A program made the position numbers and the translations under genes. This document shows, piece by piece, positions 1 to 6,653 of a stretch of 10,794 nt of DNA. A model generated the notes under the pieces. The model worked only from the letters and a program-made list of their open reading frames with translations. It was not told the origin of the DNA and did not search any database. The stretch spans positions 1-10,794 of the forward strand of contig JAKDMR010000044.1 in NCBI GenBank assembly GCA_030452275.1, written 5' to 3'. This DNA is from Candidatus Nitrosocosmicus sp. (GTDB taxonomy: Archaea > Thermoproteota > Nitrososphaeria > Nitrososphaerales > Nitrososphaeraceae). How positions within the stretch are numbered: position 1 is the first letter of the stretch; each line of letters opens with the position of its first letter.

Positions 1-141
1 TATATATCAAATAAGAATCAAATTGTAAATTTCATCTCTCAGATTATATTCGAGTCTAAACTCTATCAATTGATTAGCGTCCTTGACCGACTGAGCATCA
101 AGTCATCAGTTTTGTCTGAAAATCATCTTAATTTAACCTGA
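1..141 (+). other. possible 3' end of an upstream gene (ambiguous)
   Basis: The plus strand is open from the left edge to a TGA at 139-141, giving 46 codons that could be a helical C-terminus cut by the window. The opposite strand also has a stretch of about 30 sense codons here (roughly 12-104) with a more coding-like share of G at first codon positions, but it has no ATG and is closed by a stop on both sides. Neither reading is convincing. Whether a gene ends here, or only a decayed remnant lies upstream of herA, cannot be decided without more left-hand sequence. Confidence 0.25.
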
Positions 142-146
142 TGACA

Positions 147-158
147 AATAATAAAAAC
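147..158 (+). promoter_or_regulatory. TATA-like element for herA
   Basis: An A-rich stretch (aataataaaaa) is centred about 30 bases before the herA ATG at 183. No Shine-Dalgarno sequence precedes that ATG. The spacing fits an archaeal TATA box driving a leaderless or nearly leaderless transcript. Confidence 0.4.
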
Positions 159-182
159 TCCAATCTCCTAGATATTGTATAA

Positions 183-1796
183 ATGCACAGAGAGCTGAAT
201 AAATTGCAGAATGATTTGCCGACTAGGACGACGACTATTACGAATGAGGAGCTTCTAGGAGTCGTCATAGGCATAACTAAACCAGGATACATTACTTTTG
301 AAGGTAAAGAGCCTGTAGGATTAGGAGAATACATCACAATAACTGATGGTTTTCAAAAGAGGATTCTGGGTGTAGTGGAATCATGTTCTATTAAGAGCGA
401 TGCACTGGATGAGATTTCCAACTTTGAAGAAGCTCTAGAGAGTAAGGTAGTAGCTGAAATAAACAAGAGAGACAAGAGCTTTAAAGTTAATGTGAAAATT
501 CTTGGTATGCTAGACATGTTAAAAAAATCTAAAGCTATCTTACCTGAAATACCACCACTACCAGGAACCGAGGTATGTAGAGCAAAAAAAGATGATCTAA
601 AGGACATTTTTGATTCCGAGGAAGAATCATGGCTAAAGATAGGTACACTTTTAAGAAATGCAAATGTGAATGTCAGAGTAAACATCAATAGACTTACAAC
701 TAGACACCTAGGAATTCTGGCAATGACAGGTATGGGGAAAAGTAATTTAGTCAGTGTTATTGCAAAATCGATAGCAAAAATTCCAGGCACGATGGTGATC
801 TTTGATTATCACGATGAATATCGCTTTCTACAGGGAGAGAACATTAATTTTGTCCAGGCTCAGATAAACCCAAGATTATTAACATCCGACAAGTTTGGAG
901 AAGTCATAGAAATAAGAGAAAACGCAGACATTCAAAACACAATATTGCTAAAGGCCTATGATAACGATGACCTGAAGAAGAAGATAGGAGATGCCTTTTG
1001 GGAGGAATTAGAGAAAAATGTAAAAGACATCGGTATTAGGGAGAAGAGATTCGCAAGTTCTGCAGACAGAGTATTAGACAAGATTAAGGAAGCCAGGAGA
1101 AGATTTGATAGCATTTTGATTCCAAATGCATCAGATCCTGTTTCCCAAATCAGAGAAGGTTGTATAAACATAATAAATCTGATAGAATTTACTGAGAAAC
1201 AAGCTAATGTAGCAATATCGTTTTACCTCGAATCAATCTTGCATCAAAGAAAGATCTCAAAGAGTCAGAGCTTTAAATCAAATCATGAAAGCACCGACCA
1301 AATATTATTTCATAGTCCAGTTATTGTGGTAATTGAAGAAGCCCATGTATTCATGCCGAAAAATGAGAATACGGATACAAAGTATATTGCTTCAAAGGTA
1401 GCAAGAGAAGGAAGAAAATTTGGGGTAGGACTAATAATCGTGTCCCAACGACCACGAACTTTGGATCCAAATGTATTAAGCCAAATGGGTTCCCTGGCAA
1501 TAATGAAGTTGGTTCAACAAGAAGATCAATCACAAATTGAATCATCTAGTGAATCAATAAACGGTAAGATTATTGAACAATTACCATCTCTTAACCCCGG
1601 AGAAGCGTTGTTGGTAGGACAATGGGTAAATTTACCTTCGTTTGTAAGAATAGACGAAATATTAGAAAGAACAATGGGAAAAGATCCAGAACCAGTAAAC
1701 GAGTGGAAAAACATCAAAGAGAAAAAAGATATGTCAATCGAAGACAGTCGGATGTATATCAGAGAAGATTACATAGAAGAAGAATACATAGAATAA
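183..1796 (+). CDS. herA: HerA, hexameric DNA translocase/helicase
   Basis: HerA is an FtsK/VirB4-superfamily ATPase that pumps DNA and, with the NurA nuclease and Mre11-Rad50, makes the 3' single strands used for archaeal recombinational repair. The 537 residues match the family length. Residues about 25-75 form the N-terminal HAS-barrel (GVVIGITKPG). Walker A lies at 180-187 (AMTGMGKS), Walker B at 380-388 (VIVVIEEAH), and the HerA signature REGRKFGVGLIIVSQRP at 408-424 carries the sensor Gln422 and a putative arginine finger Arg423. The C-terminal 20 residues are acidic. The first Gly of Walker A is Ala180, and the usual Ser before GKS is Met184. The ATG at 183 lacks a ribosome site but has a TATA-like element upstream, which supports leaderless initiation. 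NurA, often a neighbour, is not seen. The function is confident; the start is probable. Confidence 0.95.
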   Translation: MHRELNKLQNDLPTRTTTITNEELLGVVIGITKPGYITFEGKEPVGLGEYITITDGFQKRILGVVESCSIKSDALDEISNFEEALESKVVAEINKRDKSFKVNVKILGMLDMLKKSKAILPEIPPLPGTEVCRAKKDDLKDIFDSEEESWLKIGTLLRNANVNVRVNINRLTTRHLGILAMTGMGKSNLVSVIAKSIAKIPGTMVIFDYHDEYRFLQGENINFVQAQINPRLLTSDKFGEVIEIRENADIQNTILLKAYDNDDLKKKIGDAFWEELEKNVKDIGIREKRFASSADRVLDKIKEARRRFDSILIPNASDPVSQIREGCINIINLIEFTEKQANVAISFYLESILHQRKISKSQSFKSNHESTDQILFHSPVIVVIEEAHVFMPKNENTDTKYIASKVAREGRKFGVGLIIVSQRPRTLDPNVLSQMGSLAIMKLVQQEDQSQIESSSESINGKIIEQLPSLNPGEALLVGQWVNLPSFVRIDEILERTMGKDPEPVNEWKNIKEKKDMSIEDSRMYIREDYIEEEYIE

Positions 1797-1808
1797 GACG
1801 CTAAAGAG

Positions 1809-1823
1809 TTAAATACATAAATT
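1809..1823 (+). promoter_or_regulatory. TATA-like element for the 97-residue gene
   Basis: The stretch ttaaatacataaatt lies about 36 bases before the ATG at 1852. This would place transcription start some 10 bases ahead of the start codon, consistent with a very short leader. It sits in the 55-base gap after herA, so the small gene need not depend on herA transcription. Confidence 0.4.
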
Positions 1824-1851
1824 TGTTAGATCCTATCCCTTATCTATAATA

Positions 1852-2145
1852 ATGAACATTGCCATGATTACTAAAACTAGGGAAAGGGTGAATCTAAAGC
1901 TGTATGATGAAAATCTAAAAAATTTGGCTAATGAGATTTTTGAGGATATATATACATTGAATTTCTTCTTACAAACTATACCAAAAACTTTTGATCAAGA
2001 AAAGACGCTTTTAATTTTTAATGATTTGGAAAAAATAAACAACATTGTAGACCTATCCGATAAAGAGGCAAATCAAGAAGGCTATGACTATAATGTAAGG
2101 CTTTTACTGGCTAAAGATGAGAATTCCTATTTCATACAAGAATAG
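1852..2145 (+). CDS. small protein of unknown function (97 aa)
   Basis: I do not recognise this protein. It has 97 residues, is acidic overall, and has no signal peptide or membrane segment. It is probably mostly helical in the first two thirds (residues about 18-60: NLANEIFEDIYTLNFFLQ and onward) and ends in a possible short strand region. Codon composition resembles that of herA, and a TATA-like element plus a T-run after the stop frame it as its own unit. A second ATG at codon 5 is an alternative start. It lies between herA and the convergent zinc-ribbon gene. A link to DNA repair is suggested by position only. Confidence 0.7.
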   Translation: MNIAMITKTRERVNLKLYDENLKNLANEIFEDIYTLNFFLQTIPKTFDQEKTLLIFNDLEKINNIVDLSDKEANQEGYDYNVRLLLAKDENSYFIQE

Positions 2146-2150
2146 ACAAC

Positions 2151-2156
2151 TTTTTT
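2151..2156 (+). terminator. T-run terminator after the 97-residue gene
   Basis: Six consecutive T bases start five bases after the TAG stop at 2143-2145. Archaeal intrinsic termination commonly uses such U-tracts without a stem. A second T-run at 2203-2209 overlaps the 3' end of the convergent gene and could serve as a backup. Confidence 0.4.
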
Positions 2157-2207
2157 ACTTGACAACGGACCAGAAAGAACAAGAGAAGGCTAAAGGAATC
2201 TATTTTT

Positions 2208-2438
2208 TTAAGTTTCAGGATTATTATATTTAAAACATTTTCTTGCTATTGATACTTTGCTTATAGAGTGACATATTGGACATTCAGCCCAGTTTTTTCC
2301 TCCAGAGTATCGCCAATAATAATTACACTTTTGGTACATACATTGAATCCAAAATGTCTTTTTTGGACCCTTCAACCAGTTTTCTTGCAATGGTTTACGA
2401 GTTCTTCGTGCCTCTCTGGGCAAACGAGATAATTTCAT
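2208..2438 (-). CDS. small zinc-ribbon protein (76 aa)
   Basis: This is a 76-residue protein with a basic N-terminal half (residues 4-27, rich in Arg/Lys) followed by a zinc ribbon. The likely ligands are Cys33 and Cys38 (CMYQKC) and Cys53 and Cys56 (CPIC), with aromatic residues in between (NYYWRYSGGKNW). Such small ribbons usually contact nucleic acid or act as subunits of larger machines; no specific role can be assigned. A further Cys68 lies outside the core. It is convergent with the 97-residue gene and transcribed in the same direction as rad50, but 117 bases downstream of the rad50 stop, with its own A/T-rich upstream element. The opposite-strand open frame here lacks any recognisable domain and was judged a shadow. 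Confidence 0.8.
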   Translation of the reverse strand: MKLSRLPREARRTRKPLQENWLKGPKKTFWIQCMYQKCNYYWRYSGGKNWAECPICHSISKVSIARKCFKYNNPET

Positions 2439-2456
2439 GGTGTTTACGATACCTAC

Positions 2457-2466
2457 TATATTTGTC
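2457..2466 (-). promoter_or_regulatory. possible TATA element for the zinc-ribbon gene
   Basis: On the minus strand the stretch acaaatata lies roughly 20-27 bases before the ATG at 2438, and no ribosome-binding site is visible. The spacing is slightly short for a leaderless start, so this is a weak call. Confidence 0.25.
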
Positions 2467-2555
2467 TATGATCTATTAATCTTTTCTATACATGTAATCT
2501 TACTGAATTTCAATTTTGCGAATGTGAAAGGGTACATACATACACTAGCAAATTT

Positions 2556-4712
2556 TTAGACAACACTGACACTGGAACCATTCTCAGTCATCTTGAATTT
2601 ATAAACTTGTTCAACCTCAGAGTTTTCAAATATCTCTTCATCATGAGTAATAATTATCATTTGAGACAACGGACTCATTCCTTTGCTAAAGACATCGGAA
2701 ATAATCTTAACAAATGATCGACGTCTTTCCTCATCCAAATTGGTCGTAGGTTCATCTAAAACTATGAAATCAATTTTTGATGAGCCCATCAAGAATGCAA
2801 TCCCCATCCTAATAGCTAATGATACAGCGACCTTCTCACCTCCGCTCAATGATACAGTATCAATCTCTCCTCGCTTCCCATAGCAAAGTACCTTTATTTC
2901 TCGTGGTTTTTCAATTAACGTAATTTTTGACAGTCCAACATTGAAAATGTTGATGTATTCTGAGGCTTTAGCAGAAATCAAGTTTAGTGCCCGCGTTCTT
3001 AAACTTGAACTCACGATGCCATCTCTGTTAAAGACTGTGGAGCGAATATTTTCAAGATCAGAAATAAATTTTGCGACGGACGATAACTCTGTAATCAATG
3101 TTTGAAATTCTGAATTTTCTCTTTGAATGTCTACAATTGTTTTTTCCAATATCGCTTTTTGATTGTGAATACTAACCATTTCTGCTGAAAGCTTGTTTTT
3201 GGTTAATTTTTTTTGTTGATAAGAATTTAAATCAACCTCGAGTACATCATTTCTCATATTTTGAATAATATCAATCAAGTTAGCAGAATATTCATCTAAC
3301 TTGTATGCGGATAGATTGATATTTACTAAAGTATCAAATTTTAGTTTTGATAAGATCTGGTGATCTTTTTTTAGATTCTCTAGTTTATGCTCTAAGGTAT
3401 CGGTACTGCCATCAATATTAAAATCATAATTTAATAGAGTACGCTCTGCAGCTATTATATTTTTCTCCTTCCTCTTGAATTCCATTTCCTCTTTGGTTAG
3501 TTTGGAAATCTCAGAGAGTAGAAACTGTTTCTCTTTAATCTTTTTGTTGAGTTCAAAATTAATATGAGAGATATCAAACATTCGGTTAAGTGAAATGATT
3601 TCAGAGTTACAAACAGGACACTTGCCATCTTTAATTTGGATCTTTTGTGCACATTCCGTAAATCCTTCTAACTTTCCTATCTCCCCCTCTACTTTGATAA
3701 CTTTACCGTTTAATTCGTCTAATTCGGAACTGACCATCTGAATAGTGATAAAGACTTCATCTTTGTCTCTCAAAAATCTAACAGCATTTTTTATGTCCAC
3801 AATCATTCTTTGTGATTTATCAATTTCGGTTTTCAAAGAATTCGATCGTTCTCTTAAATATTTGAATAAAGTATTCTCCAAAGATCTGATCTCAGAAAGT
3901 TTAGCTATTTTTGGCTCAAGAATTTCAATTTGTTTTTCCAATTCATTTAATGTTTCTGTTTTTTGAGATAATTGCATACCGACAGTATTTAATGTTTGCT
4001 TTGATTGTAAAAGTCTAGATTCATTATCTTGGGTTTTCTTAAATATAATGTTTATTTGATTATCATCATAACCTTGGGTTTTTTCCCTTAGTATTTTTCT
4101 AAATTCCTCTATAACATTATGCATATTATTGAAAGATTTATCCAATCTATCTAATCCAATCATGTTATTTAGTAATTCTTTAAATTCCTTAGGTTGTGAA
4201 TCTATTATTTTACTAATTTCACCTTGTTGGATAATACCTGCTATTTGCAATTTAGTATAGTTAATCCCCATTATAGACTCCGTTTCACGAATTACTGATT
4301 CACCAAGTTGCTTTCGTTCACCAGAGATCATTGGCCTGTAGATGGATTTGTCATTTTGATCCCTTTCCGAATTATTGTTGTTGCTATTTTTAACTATCTG
4401 TTCTAATTTAACCGAAGTCAATCGGCCCTGGCTATCTATTTGTCTTCTGATCCTATAATTTGTGGGTCCTATAGAGAATTCTAAAACTACGAACGATCCC
4501 GTTTCGTTACTAACATATCCACCCATCCCCCTCGTTAGCAAATTCTTGTGAGATTTGCGAGTGTGTTCATCGAATAGTGCAAAAGTTATAGAATCAATAA
4601 TACTGGATTTACCGGAACCATTATGCCCTACGAAAACTGTAATGCCCGGATGAAACTCAAGGGATGTATCAGTGTGTGATAAAAAGTTGTTTAAAACTAT
4701 CCTTCTTATCAA
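2556..4712 (-). CDS. rad50: Rad50, SMC-like ATPase of the Mre11 complex
   Basis: Rad50 is the ABC/SMC-type ATPase that clamps DNA and controls the Mre11 nuclease during double-strand-break processing. All motifs are present: Walker A at 29-36 (GHNGSGKS), Q-loop near Gln163 (IIQQGEI), zinc hook at 365-368 (CPVC), signature at 621-627 (SLSGGEK), Walker B at 648-654 (DFIVLDE) with the D-loop at 658-660, and the switch His690. Heptad-like coiled coil runs about 190-355 and 380-560. At 718 residues it is shorter than many archaeal Rad50s (around 880), so the arms are short. An Asn-rich insert lies at 108-122. The start is TTG at 4712: residues MIRRIVLNNFLSH match the family N-terminus, no ATG is available, and AGGTG lies seven bases upstream, inside the last codons of mre11. 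Only two bases separate it from the mre11 stop, so the two genes are co-transcribed. Confidence 0.97.
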   Translation of the reverse strand: MIRRIVLNNFLSHTDTSLEFHPGITVFVGHNGSGKSSIIDSITFALFDEHTRKSHKNLLTRGMGGYVSNETGSFVVLEFSIGPTNYRIRRQIDSQGRLTSVKLEQIVKNSNNNNSERDQNDKSIYRPMISGERKQLGESVIRETESIMGINYTKLQIAGIIQQGEISKIIDSQPKEFKELLNNMIGLDRLDKSFNNMHNVIEEFRKILREKTQGYDDNQINIIFKKTQDNESRLLQSKQTLNTVGMQLSQKTETLNELEKQIEILEPKIAKLSEIRSLENTLFKYLRERSNSLKTEIDKSQRMIVDIKNAVRFLRDKDEVFITIQMVSSELDELNGKVIKVEGEIGKLEGFTECAQKIQIKDGKCPVCNSEIISLNRMFDISHINFELNKKIKEKQFLLSEISKLTKEEMEFKRKEKNIIAAERTLLNYDFNIDGSTDTLEHKLENLKKDHQILSKLKFDTLVNINLSAYKLDEYSANLIDIIQNMRNDVLEVDLNSYQQKKLTKNKLSAEMVSIHNQKAILEKTIVDIQRENSEFQTLITELSSVAKFISDLENIRSTVFNRDGIVSSSLRTRALNLISAKASEYINIFNVGLSKITLIEKPREIKVLCYGKRGEIDTVSLSGGEKVAVSLAIRMGIAFLMGSSKIDFIVLDEPTTNLDEERRRSFVKIISDVFSKGMSPLSQMIIITHDEEIFENSEVEQVYKFKMTENGSSVSVV

Positions 4713-4714
4713 TT

Positions 4715-5968
4715 CTAAGCACCTTTTCCATCTATTTTTGATTTGCCTAAAGTTTGGTAGGTTGATTTATTATTTTCAAAAAACTTCCAAACATAATTGG
4801 CAATGTGATTATTTTTATCTTTATCGATATTCTTAGAATCGTGGGAGTCATCCTGATCATGAAACATATTGATTAGGTCCAATGATAGACGAGTCAAAGG
4901 TTCAGAATGGAGAGATTTTAGAATTAATGAAGACATCTCTTTATCCATATCAAAATCTCCGGTATTATCATAAGAAAATCCAGTAGCGGAATTTTCGTCT
5001 AGAATACTCCAGTTATAATATAAAAACGAAGCCTCTAATTGTAATAATTGTCTGGATAATATTTTGGGATCTATATCTGTTCCACTTATTTTTAGATCAA
5101 TAACAGGTTTTTTGGAATATTGAGCAGATTCTTGTACGATACTACCCAGTTTGTCAGTCAAATCTGGATATTCTATTGGGTATTCAAATTGATGTCGTCT
5201 CTTTTCTAGCTTTATCCAATGAGTATTGACGTTTGCAGAGACTTCTGAAAGATCTACTAACAGAAATCCCTTCTCCACATCTGAAATGGTTTCGTTATGG
5301 CCAAGATCAATGGAACCAGGATAAGCCACCAAACCTTCGTTTAGAGCAGGAAATCTCTTTTCAATGTGGTCATGATAGTGACCCATAGCATAATAATCAA
5401 ATCCGGCCGGTAAATCATTGGAAAAAATTTCGCCTGCAAATTTGTTAAAATCATAGAGGCCTTGATGAAGAACAATTATCTTTTTTAACCAATGATTTTT
5501 AACTGCATGCTTTTGGATGTCATTTTTCATGATAGACTCTAATTTTCTAAAGGGTCTGATCAAACCGTTATCAATATTGGAACGACGTTCCTTATTGAAC
5601 CCATAGATTAGTAGATTGTCTATTTGAACTGGTGAATCAGATTTAAGTCTTCTTGCTAATCCCAAATTATGAAATAGGTATGGCAGAGGTACATCATTGG
5701 ATCTACTTATATCGTGCTCACCTAATACAAAAAATACTGGTATCGATTTTTCTTTTAGTTTTTTTAGTTCTCGGGCAAGCCTAATAATGGCCGCACCATT
5801 TGGTTTAGGATTATGAAATATATCACCAGCTAAAATGATAGCTTTTACGTGCTCACTAATGGATTTTTCAACAGCCTCTCCAAATACTTCGTATAGATCT
5901 TCTTCTCGCTCTTGGAGATTGAATTGAGCATAGCCTAAATGAATATCGGAAATATGAGATATAAGCAA
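4715..5968 (-). CDS. mre11: Mre11, double-strand-break repair nuclease
   Basis: Mre11 is the Mn-dependent exo/endonuclease partner of Rad50. In the 417 residues the phosphoesterase motifs run in order: Asp8 and His10 (SDIHLG), Asp49 (AGDIFH), motif III at 83-86 (GEHD), His168 (LHQG), and His197 with His199 (GHYHD). The capping domain follows at about 250-370, and a C-terminal helical tail (about 385-405) should bind the base of the Rad50 coiled coil. Motif III reads GEHD where the family normally has GNHD, so a metal-binding Asn is replaced by Glu84. The start is TTG at 5968: a TAG stop lies in frame immediately upstream, there is no in-frame ATG until codon 146, and family members begin right at this strand. 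A strong A/T-rich promoter precedes it. rad50 follows after two bases. Confidence 0.97.
   Translation of the reverse strand: MLISHISDIHLGYAQFNLQEREEDLYEVFGEAVEKSISEHVKAIILAGDIFHNPKPNGAAIIRLARELKKLKEKSIPVFFVLGEHDISRSNDVPLPYLFHNLGLARRLKSDSPVQIDNLLIYGFNKERRSNIDNGLIRPFRKLESIMKNDIQKHAVKNHWLKKIIVLHQGLYDFNKFAGEIFSNDLPAGFDYYAMGHYHDHIEKRFPALNEGLVAYPGSIDLGHNETISDVEKGFLLVDLSEVSANVNTHWIKLEKRRHQFEYPIEYPDLTDKLGSIVQESAQYSKKPVIDLKISGTDIDPKILSRQLLQLEASFLYYNWSILDENSATGFSYDNTGDFDMDKEMSSLILKSLHSEPLTRLSLDLINMFHDQDDSHDSKNIDKDKNNHIANYVWKFFENNKSTYQTLGKSKIDGKGA
4718..4724 (-). promoter_or_regulatory. Shine-Dalgarno site deciding the rad50 TTG start
   Basis: On the minus strand the end of mre11 reads AGGTGCT-TAG, and its AGGTG is spaced seven bases from the TTG at 4712-4710. 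It is one of only two clear ribosome-binding sites in the window and supports the non-ATG start of a downstream operon gene. Confidence 0.65.
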
Positions 5969-5990
5969 CTATGGTTCAAAAGATCAATGC

Positions 5991-6010
5991 CATATTTTAT
6001 TTATTAATTG
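5991..6010 (-). promoter_or_regulatory. TATA element of the mre11-rad50 operon
   Basis: On the minus strand caattaataaataaaatatg is centred about 32 bases before the mre11 TTG. This predicts transcription start only a few bases ahead of the start codon. No Shine-Dalgarno sequence is seen, so mre11 is probably translated from a near-leaderless message while rad50 uses an internal site. Confidence 0.55.
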
Positions 6011-6038
6011 AAATCATTCCAAAAAACTGCATTTTAGC

Positions 6039-6212
6039 TTAACCGCCACCTGCTCCACCTCCCAAAGTACCCCATTGAACTTCTTGATAGTTATCGATTA
6101 ACTCATTTAACAAATCATTGATATCCTTATCTTGCTGTTTTGAGGAAATATACTCGCTTAGCAATGATTGGAGTCTTTTATAAGTAATGTCATCTACTTG
6201 CAGATTTCTCAT
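6039..6212 (-). CDS. 57-aa ribbon-helix-helix-like protein with glycine-rich tail
   Basis: A 57-codon frame runs from ATG 6212 to TAA 6039. The N-terminal strand-like segment and two helices (residues 2-43; VDDITYKRLQSLLSEY, then INDLLNELIDNY) resemble the strand-helix-helix layout of small ribbon-helix-helix DNA-binding or antitoxin proteins. No toxin gene lies beside it. It ends in the striking tail WGTLGGGAGGG. The pattern of hydrophobic positions is coding-like, and a TATA-like element is centred 27 bases before the ATG, as expected for a leaderless gene. It lies 70 bases upstream of mre11 on the same strand and could be co-transcribed with it, though mre11 has its own promoter. Function is unknown; the ribbon-helix-helix assignment is tentative. 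Confidence 0.7.
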   Translation of the reverse strand: MRNLQVDDITYKRLQSLLSEYISSKQQDKDINDLLNELIDNYQEVQWGTLGGGAGGG

Positions 6213-6233
6213 TTCTACCCAGACTATCTTGAC

Positions 6234-6247
6234 AATTTAATTATAGA
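6234..6247 (-). promoter_or_regulatory. TATA element of the 57-residue gene
   Basis: On the minus strand tctataattaaatt is centred about 27 bases before the ATG at 6212, the classic spacing for a leaderless archaeal transcript. The perfect 8-base palindrome cacatgtg at 6258-6265 lies just upstream, midway to the divergent gene, and could be an operator; the palindrome is short, so this is weak. Confidence 0.45.
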
Positions 6248-6314
6248 TATAGATTTGCACATGTGTTCAAAGAAAGATTTAACAGTAATACGATTTACTT
6301 TAAAATCATAAATA

Positions 6315-6653
6315 ATGTCGATTAATTATTCTACAGAGATTTTTTCGAACACACTGGGTCGAAAATTTCTCTTAAATATTCTAAGATTTGATAACGGTTA
6401 TTTTATTTCAATATCAGAGAATGAATCAAAGCTTGGATCGATCTCGGTTTCTTTAGCTGTGACAAACAAATCAAACACGGCCAGAGTGATTCAAAACAAG
6501 AATGATCAATTATTCATTGATACCCTCTCTACCAGGATTTCCTTGATGAAAAATGGTATCTGTATAATATCAATGTTCACGAAAAATAAATTACATTTAG
6601 ATGACATGAAAATAATTAATGAAAAGATCCTGTCAACAATAGAGGAGAAATAA
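6315..6653 (+). CDS. 112-aa protein, possible PAC3/PAC4-like chaperone fold
   Basis: This 112-residue protein has no signal or membrane segment. Predicted order: strands (FLLNILRFDNGYFISIS, 18-34), a second strand around SISVSLAVT (42-50), a helix around 67-78, a strand (GICIISMFT, 81-89) and a C-terminal helix (IINEKILSTIEE). By eye this order, including the loop before the last strand and the closing helix, resembles the small eukaryotic proteasome-assembly chaperones PSMG3/PSMG4. This is a fold-level guess without sequence identity to rely on. Its TAA abuts the ATG of the decarboxylase gene with no gap, and its last codons carry that gene's ribosome site, so the two are translationally linked. 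It might serve the decarboxylase or simply share its operon. Confidence 0.75.
   Translation: MSINYSTEIFSNTLGRKFLLNILRFDNGYFISISENESKLGSISVSLAVTNKSNTARVIQNKNDQLFIDTLSTRISLMKNGICIISMFTKNKLHLDDMKIINEKILSTIEEK
6642..6647 (+). promoter_or_regulatory. Shine-Dalgarno site for the UbiD-family gene
   Basis: GAGGAG lies six bases before the ATG at 6654, inside the last codons of the preceding gene. It fixes the start despite the unusual lysine/asparagine-rich N-terminus that follows and shows the gene is expressed as the second cistron of an operon. Confidence 0.7.

Noticed and set aside
353..790. 145-codon minus-strand frame inside herA
   Set aside because: It lies wholly within the HerA gene, which has unmistakable motifs; the antisense frame is a by-product of herA codon choice.
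2276..2479. 67-codon plus-strand frame opposite the zinc-ribbon gene
   Set aside because: It overlaps the zinc-ribbon gene almost fully, has no domain or promoter, and the minus-strand frame has clear paired cysteines.
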